Origin: Bathymodiolus japonicus methanotrophic gill symbiont
GTDB taxonomy: Bacteria; Pseudomonadota; Gammaproteobacteria; Methylococcales; Methylomonadaceae
NCBI RefSeq assembly: GCF_019721995.1
Contig: NZ_BLYC01000002.1
Span: 1-64,000 of the forward strand
DNA length: 64,000 nucleotides
Reading direction: 5' to 3'
Both the position numbers and the translations under genes were made by a program. The notes below the pieces were generated by a model. It did no database searches, had not been told where the DNA came from, and worked only from the letters and a program-made list of their open reading frames with translations. Positions 8,774 to 19,931 of this stretch are shown one piece after another (positions within the stretch are counted from its first letter, which is position 1; each line of letters starts with the position of its first letter).

Positions 8774-11584
8774 TTAAAGCGCCTGAATTTTAAGTAATTG
8801 CTCATTAAAATTAGCTAACGAGCTATGCGCTTTTGCCAGTTTATCTTTTTCTTTTTCAATTACGGCGACAGGCGCTTTATCGACAAATTTAGGGTTATTC
8901 AATTTACCCTCGATACGCGGTAAATCCTTTTCCAGCTTAGCGATTTCTTTTTCCAGGCGCGCAATTTCTGCCTCTTTATCAATTAAGCCTGCCATGGGAA
9001 TCAAAATACGTAATTCATTCACTAAGGCGATGGCTGATTCTGGTGCTGTATCGCCTTTTGCCAGGCAGGTAATAGATTCAATGCGGCCTAATTTTTGTAA
9101 ATAAACTTGTGCTTGAAGTAAGTATTGTTGATCAGTTGCGGATACATTCTCCAGTAACACAGGTAAAGGCTTACCCGGGGTAATGTTCATTTCCCCTCTG
9201 ATGCGCCGAACACCAAGGATAAATTGCTGGGTCCATTCAATAGCCGCGACTGCTTCAGCATCAATCTGGTTTGTATCAGGCTCAGGGTAGGGCTGTAGCA
9301 TAATGGTGTCAGCCTGCACGCCTGCCAGCGGTGCAACCCGTTGCCATATTTCTTCGGTGATAAATGGCATAATCGGGTGTGCAAGACGTAATACAGTTTC
9401 TAAAACCGTTAACAGTGTTTTACGTGTACCACGCTGTAGCGCAACATTATCGGATTGCAGGGAAATTTTAGAGAGCTCTAAATACCAGTCACAGTACTCA
9501 TTCCAGATAAATTCATAGATTTCCTGTGCGGCATGGTCAAGTCGATAGCCTTCAATTGCATCGCTGGTTGTGGCAACCACCTGATTCAAGCGTGATACGA
9601 TCCATTTATCCGCCTGGCTGTACTCTAAGTCTCCTCCATTTACCCCGCAATCCTGATCTTCGGTATTCATCAATACAAAGCGGGCAGCATTCCATAATTT
9701 ATTACAGAAATTACGATAGCCATCGATACGCCCACCATCCAGGCGGATATCTCGACCAGTTGATGCCAGTGAGGCAAAGGTAAAGCGCAGTGCATCGGTT
9801 CCATAAGCAGGAATACCATCCGGGTAGGCTTTGCGTGTAGCTTTTTCAATTTTCTCAGCCAGATGTGGTTGCATCATTCCTGAGATACGTTTATCGACTA
9901 AGGCCTCTAAGCTAATGCCATCAATTAAATCAATTGGATCCAGCACATTACCTTTGGACTTAGACATCTTCTGGCCTTCGGCATCACGCACCAGGCCATG
10001 AATATAGACCTTCTTAAACGGTACATCGCCGATGAATTTCTTGCCCATCATAATCATGCGGGCAACCCAGAAGAAGATAATATCAAAGCCGGTGACCAAC
10101 ACACTGCCCGGATAAAATTGTTCTAGTTCAGGCGTTTTTTCCGGCCAGCCCAGAGTGGAAAATGGCCATAGTGCAGAGGAGAACCAGGTATCTAATACAT
10201 CTTCATCCTGAGTAAGCGGGTAGTCATCGGCAAGCTTATGCTGCTCGCGCACCTCCTGTTCGTTACGTCCCACATAAATATTACCCAGCTCATCATACCA
10301 GGCAGGAATACGATGTCCCCACCAGATTTGCCTGGAAATGCACCAGTCCTGAATATTATTCATCCAGTCATAATAAGTATTTTTCCAGTTATCAGGTACA
10401 AACTGAATCTCACCAGATTTGACCGCTTCTAAAGCGGGTTCTGCAAGCGGCGCAACCTTAACATACCATTGATCAGTTAATAAGGGCTCAATAATACTGC
10501 CAGAGCGATCGCCACGAGGAACCATTAATTTATGGTCTTCAATCTTTTCTAATAAACCCAGTGTATCCAGGTCGGCAACGATCTGCTTGCGTGCGGCAAT
10601 ACGGCCTAAGCCGATATAAGCAGCAGGTATTAAATCCTGTTCATCTTGTTCATTTTCGCGTATAGCCGCATCAGGGGTGAAAATATTAATCAGGCCGCCA
10701 TGCACCTGATCCTGGATTGACGGAACTTCTTTATGCCGTGTCCAGACTTCGTAATCATTAAAATCATGTGCTGGTGTGATCTTAACGCAGCCGGTCCCAA
10801 ACTCAGGGTCGACATATTCATCGGCAATAATAGGGATTAACCTGCCTGATAAGGGTAATTTAACAAACTCGCCAAGCAAGTGCTTATAGCGCTCATCACT
10901 CGGATGAATAGCGACTGCAGCATCGCCAAGCATGGTTTCCGGGCGTGTTGTGGCCACAATTAAATCTCCCGGGCCATTAGACAGTGGGTAGCGCATGTGC
11001 CACATAGAGCCATTTTCTTCTTCGGATAACACTTCTAAATCCGATACCGCAGTATGCAACACGGGATCCCAGTTAACCAGGCGTTTACCGCGATAAATCA
11101 GGCCTTCTTCATAGAGACTGACAAAGACTTCTTTAACCGCTTCAGACAGGCCATCATCCATTGTAAAACGCTCGCGCGACCAGTCTAAGGATGCCCCCAT
11201 GCGGCGTAATTGCTGGGTAATTGTGCCACCGGATTCTTCTTTCCAGTCCCAGATGCGCTCAATAAATTTCTCCCGCCCGTAATCATGGCGGGTTTTGCCT
11301 TCCTGATTGATTAAGCGCTCAACCACCATTTGTGTGGCTATTCCCGCATGGTCAGTGCCAGGCTGCCATAAAGTGTTATAGCCTTTCATGCGATGATAAC
11401 GCGTCAGCGCATCCATGATAGTGTCCTGGAAAGCATGGCCCATATGCAGGCTGCCGGTAACATTCGGTGGTGGAATCATAATACAGAATGACTCACCTTC
11501 CTGGCTGGGAGCAAAGTAGTCTTTTTCTTCCCAGGTGGAGTACCAATGTTGTTCGATAGCAGCGGGGTTGTATGTTTTTTCCAT
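8774..11584 (-). CDS. valS: Valyl-tRNA synthetase
   Basis: This enzyme charges tRNA-Val with valine in the cytosol. The class I signature appears as [14 protein letters not shown] (HIGH-like) near residue 40 and KMSKSKGN (KMSKS) in the middle. An editing domain lies between ([10 protein letters not shown]) and the anticodon-binding domain follows. The C-terminus is a charged coiled coil ([22 protein letters not shown]), as usual for ValRS. I chose Met at 11584 ([14 protein letters not shown]) because homology starts there; an upstream in-frame Met adds 22 unlikely residues. Length is 936 aa, normal for the family. It is the last gene of pepA-holC-valS. The stop lies just beyond the MITE-1 end. 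Confidence 0.97.
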   Translation of the reverse strand: MEKTYNPAAIEQHWYSTWEEKDYFAPSQEGESFCIMIPPPNVTGSLHMGHAFQDTIMDALTRYHRMKGYNTLWQPGTDHAGIATQMVVERLINQEGKTRHDYGREKFIERIWDWKEESGGTITQQLRRMGASLDWSRERFTMDDGLSEAVKEVFVSLYEEGLIYRGKRLVNWDPVLHTAVSDLEVLSEEENGSMWHMRYPLSNGPGDLIVATTRPETMLGDAAVAIHPSDERYKHLLGEFVKLPLSGRLIPIIADEYVDPEFGTGCVKITPAHDFNDYEVWTRHKEVPSIQDQVHGGLINIFTPDAAIRENEQDEQDLIPAAYIGLGRIAARKQIVADLDTLGLLEKIEDHKLMVPRGDRSGSIIEPLLTDQWYVKVAPLAEPALEAVKSGEIQFVPDNWKNTYYDWMNNIQDWCISRQIWWGHRIPAWYDELGNIYVGRNEQEVREQHKLADDYPLTQDEDVLDTWFSSALWPFSTLGWPEKTPELEQFYPGSVLVTGFDIIFFWVARMIMMGKKFIGDVPFKKVYIHGLVRDAEGQKMSKSKGNVLDPIDLIDGISLEALVDKRISGMMQPHLAEKIEKATRKAYPDGIPAYGTDALRFTFASLASTGRDIRLDGGRIDGYRNFCNKLWNAARFVLMNTEDQDCGVNGGDLEYSQADKWIVSRLNQVVATTSDAIEGYRLDHAAQEIYEFIWNEYCDWYLELSKISLQSDNVALQRGTRKTLLTVLETVLRLAHPIMPFITEEIWQRVAPLAGVQADTIMLQPYPEPDTNQIDAEAVAAIEWTQQFILGVRRIRGEMNITPGKPLPVLLENVSATDQQYLLQAQVYLQKLGRIESITCLAKGDTAPESAIALVNELRILIPMAGLIDKEAEIARLEKEIAKLEKDLPRIEGKLNNPKFVDKAPVAVIEKEKDKLAKAHSSLANFNEQLLKIQAL

Positions 11585-11618
11585 GTTATGGTTTGTTAAA
11601 TTAAGTTGAAGTATTACT

Positions 11619-11738
11619 GTAGGCTGGGTTGGATTTTTATTGCGGAGCAAGAAAAACGTAACCCGGAAAAAGCTTATCTGATAGATATTGCCGGGTTACG
11701 TTATCTGCGCTACGCTTAGATAATCTAACCCAGCCTAC
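11619..11738. repeat. Palindromic intergenic repeat between holC and valS
   Basis: Outer arms GTAGGCTGGGTT and AACCCAGCCTAC enclose a second pair, CGTAACCCGG and CCGGGTTACG, giving a long cruciform-forming repeat of the REP/MITE type. It fills the spacer upstream of valS. A function in transcription or mRNA processing is possible but not shown. Confidence 0.75.
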
Positions 11739-11740
11739 TG

Positions 11741-12175
11741 TTACATTTTATGTGTATTGGGGGTTATACCTAATGTCTGATAATGCCTATAGCGTAACCG
11801 ACCTGCCTGTTTTTGTGTCTCGTCATTATCTAATAACTCAAAAATCTGCTCTGCCTGATCTAACTGTTCAGGGCAGACAGTGGATAAGTTTATCAGCGTA
11901 TGCTGCCAAGGAGCAGGTGCTTGCTGTGTGCCAATTATAACGGCATTAGCAATACTCGGTAAGCCATCCTGAAATATTTCATGCGGTACAAAGCTACTGG
12001 CACGAAACGTCCAGAGAATGTTATCCATCTGCTGCGCCTGTTGCATAGAGTTAGTTAATATATAGCTTTTAAATCCCAGACGAAAAGCTTTTTCTGCTAA
12101 CTTACAGGCAAATAACTGCCGTCCTTGTTCAGATTGAGTCGGTAAGATATAAAAATTAACTTTTGGCAGTTGCAT
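11741..12175 (-). CDS. holC: DNA polymerase III chi subunit
   Basis: Chi links the clamp loader to single-strand-binding protein at the replication fork. The protein has the family pattern: VNFYILP at the start, CKLAEKAFRLGFKSYILT, the LWTFRASSFVPHE block and a C-terminal helix (LDQAEQIFELLDN). Met 12175 (MQLPKVNFY) is preferred; the longer frame to 12223 would translate a REP palindrome. The 144-aa length matches the family. Its position between pepA and valS supports the call. Confidence 0.9.
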   Translation of the reverse strand: MQLPKVNFYILPTQSEQGRQLFACKLAEKAFRLGFKSYILTNSMQQAQQMDNILWTFRASSFVPHEIFQDGLPSIANAVIIGTQQAPAPWQHTLINLSTVCPEQLDQAEQIFELLDNDETQKQAGRLRYRHYQTLGITPNTHKM

Positions 12176-12189
12176 ACAGGTATTGTATT

Positions 12190-12245
12190 TCGTGACGTAA
12201 AGCGTCTGGCCATGCATTCCCACGCTGAGCGCGGGAGTAAGTCAC
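12190..12245 (-). repeat. REP-like palindrome between pepA and holC
   Basis: On the minus strand this reads as a diverged copy of the palindromic block at 55140-55235, with the shared TGGGAATGCATGG core and flanking GACGC/GCGTC-type arms. Such REP units are common in intergenic regions. Confidence 0.65.
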
Positions 12246-12246
12246 T

Positions 12247-13734
12247 TTACGCGGTCGCAGCGCGGTTTAATAAATATTGTACTAATAAAGGGACAGGCCG
12301 GCCTGTTGCTCCTTTTGCATCACCACTCTTCCACGCGGTACCGGCAATATCCAGATGTGCCCACTGGTAGTCTTTGGTAAAACGCGACAGAAAACAGGCG
12401 GCTGTAATAGTCCCTGCATCACGACCACCAATATTTGCAATATCGGCAAAATTAGATTTTAGCTGATCCTGGTATTCATCCCATAAAGGCAAGCGCCAAA
12501 TGCTATCTAGTGCTGTTTCACTGGCGTTAAACAAGTCATTGCATAAGGTTTCGTCATTGCCTAACAAGCCACTTGGTACACGGCCTAACGCAACCAGGCA
12601 GGCACCTGTCAAAGTGGCCATATCAATTACCACGTCAGGGTTGAATTTCTTCGCATAGGTGAGTGCATCACACAGAATTAAGCGACCTTCTGCATCGGTA
12701 TTTAAAATTTCGATCGTTAAGCCAGCCATGCTGGTGACGATATCGCCTGGTTTGTTGGCATCGCCATCCGGCATATTTTCAGAGGACGGAATAATGCCGA
12801 CTATATTTAATGGCAATTGTAATTGCGCCGCTGCTTGTAATGCGCCTAGCACAGCCGCACTACCGCACATATCGTATTTCATTTCATCCATACCCGCGCT
12901 GGGCTTTAAGGAAATCCCCCCCGCATCAAAGGTCAGGCCTTTGCCGACAAATACGATCGGTTGGATATCCGCATCTGCGCCTTTGTATTCCAGGGTAATT
13001 AACTTGGCGGGCTGGCGGCTACCACGGCTTACCGATAGAAAAGAGCCCATGCCGAGTTTTTGCATCTCCGCTTCTTCCAGAATTTCAGCAGATAGATTTG
13101 CATGTTGTGCCGCAATCTCTAACGCTTGATCCGCTAGATAGGTCGGCGTACAGATATTGCCAGGTAAATCCGACACACGCTTTGCCAGCGCAACCCCTTG
13201 TGCGATTGCGATACCTTGGTTAATGCCTGTTTGAATGGCATCGCTATCTGACTGGTCGTGCAGGCTTAATGACGTTAAGCTGAATTTATCAGCAGGTTTA
13301 CTTTTACAGTGATTAAACTGATACAAAGCGGCATCGAAGGATTCAACAATTTGGCGCGCATTCCAGGTAGCGTTTAGGCCTGCTAGGTTAATTTCTGCCA
13401 AACAACACACGGCTTCGCTAATATGGCTAGACTTTAGCGCTTTTGCAGCAGCATTGAGTGCTTCGCGGTAGGTTTTTGCGCTTAATTTATCTGCATCACC
13501 AAAACCTACCAACAGGGCGCGCTTAAAAGCTGCATGGGGAAGATAGTTGATTAATAGAGTATCGGCTACCTTGCCCTTAATATCACCCCGTTGCAGAATG
13601 TCAGTAATAACACCGTTGCTTAATGAGTCCAGATTCTGGGCGGCGGGGCTTAACTTTATATCGTTAAAAACGGCTACAATAAGGCATTCAGTTGATAATG
13701 ATTCTAAAGGGGTATTTGCTAATAAATAATCCAT
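12247..13734 (-). CDS. pepA: Leucyl aminopeptidase (M17, PepA)
   Basis: This cytosolic metallo-exopeptidase removes N-terminal residues from peptides; in E. coli PepA also binds DNA at Xer sites and carAB. The metal-binding and catalytic blocks are clear: VGKGLTFDAGGISLKPS (Lys and Asp ligands), MKYDMCGSAAVLG, and the M17 signature NTDAEGRLILCDALTYA. The N-terminal macro-like domain is present. At 495 aa it is full length. It reads into holC and valS in the same direction. Confidence 0.96.
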   Translation of the reverse strand: MDYLLANTPLESLSTECLIVAVFNDIKLSPAAQNLDSLSNGVITDILQRGDIKGKVADTLLINYLPHAAFKRALLVGFGDADKLSAKTYREALNAAAKALKSSHISEAVCCLAEINLAGLNATWNARQIVESFDAALYQFNHCKSKPADKFSLTSLSLHDQSDSDAIQTGINQGIAIAQGVALAKRVSDLPGNICTPTYLADQALEIAAQHANLSAEILEEAEMQKLGMGSFLSVSRGSRQPAKLITLEYKGADADIQPIVFVGKGLTFDAGGISLKPSAGMDEMKYDMCGSAAVLGALQAAAQLQLPLNIVGIIPSSENMPDGDANKPGDIVTSMAGLTIEILNTDAEGRLILCDALTYAKKFNPDVVIDMATLTGACLVALGRVPSGLLGNDETLCNDLFNASETALDSIWRLPLWDEYQDQLKSNFADIANIGGRDAGTITAACFLSRFTKDYQWAHLDIAGTAWKSGDAKGATGRPVPLLVQYLLNRAATA

Positions 13735-14486
13735 AAAAGCGTATCTAGGGTGACAAGTTAAAAATGCTGTTGATTATACAGTAGAATGAGCCGGGTGGTT
13801 TTCGTAAAATGCAGCTGATTTAAGTGCAAACAGAAAATAGCGTTGTTTAATAATTTAGCTAGTGCTGCATAGCAGCAGGAGAGTTTTATATGGCGATACA
13901 TGCAGATCTACTGGCAACCCAGTCTTACGTTAATGGACAATGGCAGGACAGCGCAGATACCTTTGCTGTAACTAACCCCTGCAATGGTGAAGGCATTGCA
14001 CAAATAGCAAATGGCACGGCTGTAAACCGCCGAGCTAGCGGTTGCAGCCGCAAAGGCAGCTTTGCCAGCCTGGCAGGCAAAGCCCGCTGCTGAGCGTGCT
14101 AGCTTATTACGCCGCTGGTTTGAACTTATGCTGGAATATCAGCATGAGCTTGGCATTATCATGACTCTGGAGCAGGGTAAGCCGCTGGCTGAAGCTAAAG
14201 GTGGAATCGCCTATGGCGCATCTTTTGTTGAATGGTTCGCCGAGGAAGCAAAACGTATTTATGGTGATACCATTCCTGCGCCATCAACTGATAAGCGCAT
14301 CATTGTTATTAAACAGCCGGTTGGTGTGGTCGCCGCGATTACGCCGTGGAACTTTCCTAATTCTATGATTACGCGCAAGGCAGCACCTGCATTGTTTATA
14401 GAAAAATTCAAAGTTGCGGTGAATAAATTACAAGTGGGCGATGGCATGGTCGAAGGGACTGATATTGGTCCATTAATCCATGTTAA

Positions 14487-15085
14487 CCCATCTTCGTCAC
14501 TATTGATGATGTAGTTGTTATAAATCAACTGGTTGAAATTTTAAAAAGTAGCCAGTTGGCACTACCGCTGAAAATCATGGAAACGGAGCTTAGCGAAGTG
14601 GTGATTTTTAGTCCCTGATAGGCGACAGGGCAATTCGCTGATTCGACGTGTGCTAGCAGCACGCGAGAGGAGCAAGAATTGCATTCCGAATAGCCGTCCA
14701 GCCAGTGAGGTAGTAATGACGAAGCGGCTTTTGTGCGTAGTCGTTGCGGACGCAGGGCGTTCAGGGCATCTCCCATCCGCTGCGTAGGTGAGCGAATTAT
14801 GGCGACAGGAGTCCCGGAATTTCGTGAGGTAGCATGGCGCGCCTGAGATTTTGTGTTTTTGTATAAAACGTTGGATTTTTTAGAGTATTTTTGTCGCATG
14901 TAAATTACACTCAAATAATGATGATTTTTTTGACAAAAGTCAATGAATTTATCGACAAAAATAATATAAATGGCACTACAAAACTTTCAAAAAAAACACC
15001 ATTGATTTTAAAGAGAATTTTTCGACAAAAAATCGCTTAAACCGATGAATCAATGGCTTAGAAAGATGAAAGTGACGAAGATGGG
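14487..15085. repeat. MITE-2 copy 1 (319 bp net), carrying SE-B copy 1
   Basis: The ends CCCATCTTCGTCACT and AGTGACGAAGATGGG are inverted repeats. TTAA occurs on both sides (14483-14486 and 15086-15089), and one copy restores the gabD reading H-V-K-A-M. The interior is AT-rich with no supported gene. A second full copy is at 33302. Confidence 0.88.
14566..14845 (+). repeat. Structured element SE-B, copy 1 (280 bp)
   Basis: It lies in MITE-2 between ggcactac and agattttg. The other MITE-2 copy shows these flanks joined exactly, so insertion produced neither duplication nor loss. Confidence 0.92.
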
Positions 15086-15577
15086 TTAAGGCGATGCAGG
15101 ATATAGACCAGCTAGTGCAAGATTCTATCGCCCAGGGTGCTAATATTATTACCGGTGGTGCGGCACATGCATTAGGCGGGTCTTTTTATCAGCCAACTAT
15201 TCTGGCTAATGTGAGCAATGATATGCCTATTGCCAGCAATGAAATTTTTGGCCCGGTTGCACCAGTGATTAAATTTCACAGTGAAAGTGAATTAATCACG
15301 ATGGCGAACGATACTGAATTCGGCCTGGCCGCCTATTTTTACTCACGAGATATAGGCCGGATCTGGCGGGTTGCAGAGGCGCTGGAATACGGCATGATTG
15401 GTATTAACGAGGGAATGATCTCCAATGCAGCCGCTCCTTTTGGAGGAATTAAGTCGTCTGGCATAGGTCGCGAAGGATCTAAATATGGCATGGACGAATA
15501 TCTGGAAATCAAATATTTATGTATGGGCGGATTAAGCCGTTAGATCGCAATTAACAGCAATTCAAAGGAACTCCATT

Positions 15578-16044
15578 ATGACCGGCAATGCGCAATTGCA
15601 AACACGGAAACAAGCCGCTATCGCACGCGGTATGGGGAATATGTATCAGGCGTATGTCGCCAAAGCTAAAAATGCAGAAGTATGGGATGTTGAAGGCAAT
15701 CGCTATATCGACTTCGGTGCGGGTATTGCGGTTTGTAATACTGGGCATAGCCACCCCAAAGTTGTGGCTGCAGTGCAACAACAAGTGGCCAGTTTTTCGC
15801 ATACCTGCGTGATGATTAATCCTTATGAACAAGCGGTTGAGCTGGCAGAAAAGTTAAATCAACTGGTGCCGGGAGAGTCACCTAAAAAAACCATTTTTGT
15901 GAGTACCGGCGCTGAAGCGGTAGAGAATGCGATAAAAATCGCTCGCGCCCATATTGGCCGTCGTGGCACCATTGCATTTACCGGTGGGTTTCATGGGCGC
16001 ACTAATATGTGTATGGCACTAACCGGGAAAACACTACCCTATAA
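15578..16044 (+). pseudogene. gabT: 4-aminobutyrate aminotransferase, truncated
   Basis: The N-terminal third of a class III PLP aminotransferase is intact: WDVEGNRYIDFGAGIAVCNTGHSHP, then FVSTGAEAVENAIKIARAHIGR and FTGGFHGRT. The gene ends at LTGKTLPYN where an IS-beta copy begins. The PLP-binding Lys domain is absent from the window. It follows gabD by 34 bp, so the two formed a GABA-to-succinate pathway. A ribosome site (aaggaac) precedes the ATG. Both genes being broken means the pathway is lost here. Confidence 0.88.
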
Positions 16045-16161
16045 CTCGATGTTCAAGTTTTTGATATTGAGAAGGTAAAATCAGGTATTCTGAGGTTGTT
16101 GTAATTTTATCGGTGTAAGCCCATGTTAATGAATGCCCCAGCCACCTTTATCCAAAGCTAT

Positions 16162-16455
16162 CGCTGAAAATCAGGGAAACGGAGCCTAAGCGAAGTGATG
16201 ATTTTTAGTCCGCGATAGCCGTAGGGCCGTTATTTTGTCGGAGTCTGAGCGTTAGCGAAGGTGGAGACAAAATAAAAGGCCATCCGACACGGCGTCAAGT
16301 CATTTGGAGCCTATGTTCCGACCCCTTGTTGGGTCGGGACGAGGTGACGAGGACGAATCGGGGCCGCCGGAGGCATAAGTGGTCGCGTTAAGTTTTTGCT
16401 GCTTGCTTGGGCTGGGATGCCCAAAACAAGCTTTCGCAAAAATAGCGACTCCCCG
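16162..16455 (+). repeat. Structured element SE-A, copy 2
   Basis: It lies between aaagctat and tattgacg; other IS-beta copies read aaagctatattgacg. The insertion therefore carries one extra base, as in the other testable SE-A copies. Confidence 0.88.
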
Positions 16456-17214
16456 TATTGACGATTTAAATGATGCGCTCAATCAGCTAAAACCCGGAGC
16501 CGCTTTGACACGGATTCAAGCCGCTTGGTTGGGCGCTTGTTTAACGTGCATACTGCTAATGAACTCTGTTTGCTGGGCTAAGTTTGAGCGAGCAAGCCTT
16601 GGAGATTGCAAAGTAGCCGCATTATCCTGGGTGTTTCGTAAAGCAAGTATACCCTGGGACTGGTTGCTACGGGTGAGTGTGGTCTTAATTTTAAAACGTT
16701 ATGGCATTACTGAAGGTGTGTTGGCCTTTGATGAATCAGACCGAGCACGATCTAAGTCTACAAAACGTATTTATAAGGTTTACAAGCAGAAACACAAAGG
16801 CTCCGGCGGGTATGTTAATGGACAAACGATAGTATTATTGCTGCTAGTTACCTCATCCATTACAGTGCCTGTCGGTTTTTTCTTTTATATGCCGGATCCA
16901 GCCTTAAAGCAGTGGGATAAAGAAGATAAACGGTTGAAAAAGAGCGGTATAGCAAAAAAAGATCGGCCTATTAAGCCTGAACGTGACAGTGCCTACCCGA
17001 CCAAAACAGAGATTGCATTAGGCTTATTAAAAGAGTTTAAAGTTGCGCATAGCCTGATTAAAATTAAAGGCGTACTGGCTGATGCGCTTTATGGTGAAAA
17101 AGCCTTTATGGACGAAGCCGCTAAAGAATCTGGAGGCTCGCAGGTGATTAGCCAATTACGTAAAAACCAAAAAATTGAATATAGAGGTAGAATAAGGTCA
17201 GTCGAGAGCTACTT

Positions 17215-17474
17215 CGCTGTCAGCCCCGGACGGGCTGATAGTCTCCAGAAGGCGCAGGGAAATTTGCCAATCCGAAGTGCGCGATAGCGCGCGAGGGAGG
17301 CTAAAATTTTATCCCGAATAGCCGTAGAGCCATTTGTGGTAGCCATGACTGAGCTGCTTTGTGCTCAGTCTGTGGCGGACGCAGGGCGGCTGGAGCATCT
17401 CCTATTCGCTGCGTAGGTGAACGAATTACGGCGACAGGAGTCCCGGAATTTCGTGAGGTAGCATGGCGCGCCTG
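17215..17474 (+). repeat. Structured element SE-C, copy 1 (260 bp)
   Basis: It begins CGCTGTCAGCCCCGG and ends GGCGCGCCTG. It interrupts the IS-beta transposase at gctactt/taattcg; uninterrupted copies read gctactttaattcg, so the junction is exact. Its 3' third closely matches SE-B, while its 5' two thirds differ but fold the same way. Confidence 0.9.
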
Positions 17475-18198
17475 TAATTCGATTAACAAAGGCATTGATC
17501 AGATAATACGTGTACGTGGCGGCAAAGAGATTAAAGTGACTGTCAGCAGTGCACGATTAAAGGTGAGTTCTCACAGTAAAAAGCGCTTTGTCATTGCCTT
17601 AAAATATGACGGTGAAAACGACTATCGCTATTTAGTGCGACAGACCTGACTTGGCGCACACAAGATATTATTCAAGCCTATACGTTGAGATGGCTGATTG
17701 AGGTTTTCTTTGAGGACTGGAAGCTTTATGAAGGATGGGGGCGTGAGGCCAAACAATTAGATGAAGAGGGATCAAGCCGTGGCCTGGTTCTGAGTCTTTT
17801 GTTTGACCATTGCCTTCTCCTTCACCCAGAGCAAATAGCCCGCATTGAAAGCAAACTACCTGCGTATACCGTAGGAAGCTTACAGCGCAAGTCTCAAATG
17901 GATGTACTGCTTGAGTTCATCATGTCATTGCTAGAGTTTCCAGATCCTGGTGATAAGCTGAAAGAGTTAGGTGAATTAATAAAGGATGTGTTTCAACTGA
18001 TGCCATCAGGAAAACATATGATTGGCAGAGATTTAGGGCGCTTAGCCTATCTTCGTGACATATACAGTCAATTTCCCATTATTTCAATGAGTTAAATTTT
18101 TCAATCGGCCCCAGTTGGCACTACAGGTTTCATATCAACGATCGTTTTAACTTTTCCAATCGGGTCGGGGTTAATATTCAACGCAGTGTATATTTGTT

Positions 18199-19904
18199 GT
18201 AACTACTCAGCGTAAATAATTAAAAAAGTTCTTGACAGGGTTTTAGTCTGGTTTTTGTGATTTTTAGTAAACTGCCCAACAGTCGATTAATCCACGCTTT
18301 ATTGCTTCTATCGCTATAGTCATCACAAAATGTCCCCTTAAACATCTACGACCTCGAAGAACTTTTTTATTCGCCTTACAATCGCTTAAAACAAGGAAAA
18401 TTCGGGATTTAAAACCCATGAGATAATAAGCCTGTCCTTAAAGCAATACAGGTTACCCTTTGAAAATAGACTTCATCGATGTTGATTCCGCAATCAGTCA
18501 TGCCAAACAGTTACTTGAAACTGAGCGTGATATATCGCCTGCGCTAAAATCAGCACTGGAAGTGATTCTATTATTAGTCACGGTATTACTCAATCGAGTG
18601 ACACTGAACAGCAAAAATAGCAGTAAACCACCTGCAAGTGATCCCAACCGTAAAAAAGGGAATCGAAAAAAATCAGATAAGCCTTCTGGCGGACAAAAAT
18701 CGCATGTCGGCACGACACTTCAAAAAATAGATGACCCGGATGAAATCGAGATCATTACCATTGATCGCCGTACCTTGCCAAAAGGGCGATACACGGCAGA
18801 TGGCTTTGAAACACGCCAGGTATTCGATATTGATATCTCAAGGGTAGTGACAGAATACCAGGCGCAACGGTTGATAAATGGAAAAGGTCAGTGTTTTATC
18901 GCTCCTTTTCCAGATGAGGTTACTAAGGCTGCGCAATATGGTAATGGGATAAAAGCCCATGTGGTTTATCTTTCGCAATATCAGTTATTGCCCTACAACC
19001 GAATACAGGAGTATTTCGCTGATCAATTAGGTATGCCGATTAGTGAAGGCTCTATCTATAATTTCAATGAACTGGCCTATGAGAAGTTGGCTGGGTTTGA
19101 AACTATCAGTAAAGAACACTTAGTCGAATCAGCGTGCATTCATGCGGATGAAACAGGCATTAATATTAATGGTAAGCGCCATTGGCTACATGGGGCCTCC
19201 AATGTTCAGTGGACACACTTCTTTCCCCATGCCAAACGTGGCACAGAGGCAATGAATGACATTGGTATTTTACCCCATTTTCATGGGATTTTATGTCATG
19301 ATCATTGGAAGCCCTACTATAAATATGATTGTACTCATTCGCTTTGTAATGCACATCATTTGAGGGAATTAACGCGCGCCTGGGAGCAGGATAAACAGGA
19401 GTGGGCGCTTGAAATGAAACGACTACTTGAAAAAATGAATGATGCCGTCAATGAAGCAGGTGGCATGCTACTACATAAAGAAGCAGAAAAATGGAAGGTA
19501 CAATACAGAGAATTACTTGGCAAAGCGGAGATCGAATGCCCACCACCCGATAAGCCTAAAGAAGTAAAACGGGAGCGAATAAAACGCAGTAAAGCTAGAA
19601 ACTTACTGGAAAGGCTGATTAATTATGAAGAGGATGTCTTGCGCTTCATGACAAATACCTGGGTGCCATTTACCAATAATGCCGCAGAAAATTCGATTCG
19701 GATGACCAAGGTTCAACAGAAAATATCCGGCTGCTTTCGTAGTACCAAGGGTGCAGAGATATTTTGTCGTGTCAGAGGGTATTTATCAACGTGCCGTAAA
19801 CAAGGTCTAAGTGCAACTCAGGCAATGACCTTGGTCTTTGAGGGAAAGTTACCTGAATTTGCTTTATAATTTCATTGAACTACTCAGCTTCGCTGAGTAG
19901 TTAC
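18199..19904 (+). mobile_element. Solitary IS66-type element (ISBst12-like), apparently intact
   Basis: The ends share GTAACTACTCAGCG as inverted repeats. An 8-bp duplication TATTTGTT (18191-18198 and 19905-19912) matches the IS66 target length. About 260 bp of noncoding DNA lies between the left end and the gene. The 154 bp before the element (18045-18198) hold no gene I can support. Confidence 0.88.
18460..19869 (+). CDS. IS66-family transposase, TnpC-like, stand-alone type
   Basis: The N-terminal coiled region is followed by NSSKPPASDPNRKKGNRKK, a motif typical of IS66 transposases. Core blocks are EYFADQLGMPISEGSIYNF, HADETGININGKRHWLH (catalytic Asp), GILCHDHWKPYYKY (second Asp), CNAHHLREL, and NNAAENSIRMTKVQQKISGCFRS with the Glu. 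No tnpA or tnpB accompanies it, as in ISBst12-type members. I use the TTG at 18460; the next Met is far inside. The 469-aa gene has no stop and sits in an element with a clean duplication, so it may be active. Confidence 0.9.
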   Translation: MKIDFIDVDSAISHAKQLLETERDISPALKSALEVILLLVTVLLNRVTLNSKNSSKPPASDPNRKKGNRKKSDKPSGGQKSHVGTTLQKIDDPDEIEIITIDRRTLPKGRYTADGFETRQVFDIDISRVVTEYQAQRLINGKGQCFIAPFPDEVTKAAQYGNGIKAHVVYLSQYQLLPYNRIQEYFADQLGMPISEGSIYNFNELAYEKLAGFETISKEHLVESACIHADETGININGKRHWLHGASNVQWTHFFPHAKRGTEAMNDIGILPHFHGILCHDHWKPYYKYDCTHSLCNAHHLRELTRAWEQDKQEWALEMKRLLEKMNDAVNEAGGMLLHKEAEKWKVQYRELLGKAEIECPPPDKPKEVKRERIKRSKARNLLERLINYEEDVLRFMTNTWVPFTNNAAENSIRMTKVQQKISGCFRSTKGAEIFCRVRGYLSTCRKQGLSATQAMTLVFEGKLPEFAL

Positions 19905-19931
19905 TATTTGTTTTTGTCTGGTTTCTGCTTT

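Larger units (their letters stand above)
13890..15543 (+). pseudogene. gabD: Succinate-semialdehyde dehydrogenase, decayed
   Basis: The frame starts with MAIHADLLATQSYVNGQW after a purine-rich ribosome site (caggag). A one-base shift near 14026-14030 is needed to reach [24 protein letters not shown]. The NAD-binding block [24 protein letters not shown] then jumps to [17 protein letters not shown]. About 190 residues normally between them, including the catalytic Glu and Cys, are gone. MITE-2 follows after TDIGPLIHV, and the C-terminal third resumes at 15090 (KAMQDIDQLVQDSI, then FGPVAPV, ending YLCMGGLSR). Frameshift, deletion and insertion make it dead. It stands directly before gabT, as in GABA-degradation operons. 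Confidence 0.9.
16045..18044 (+). pseudogene. IS-beta copy a, transposase broken by SE-A, SE-C, a frameshift and a 3' truncation
   Basis: The left end CTCGATGTTCAAGTTTTTG starts inside gabT. The transposase would start at 16123 (MLMNAPATFIQSY). SE-A is inserted after about 13 codons and SE-C at 17215. A base is missing near 17637 (agtgcgacag versus agtggcgacag in other copies). The right end is lost after GRDLGRL. Compared with the copies at 39845 and 44483, the YREK-like block YTLRWLIEVFFEDWK is still recognisable. Confidence 0.88.

Noticed and set aside
9303-10432. Plus-strand ORFs opposite valS
   Set aside because: They are shadows of a clear 936-aa synthetase; none has a ribosome site or family features.
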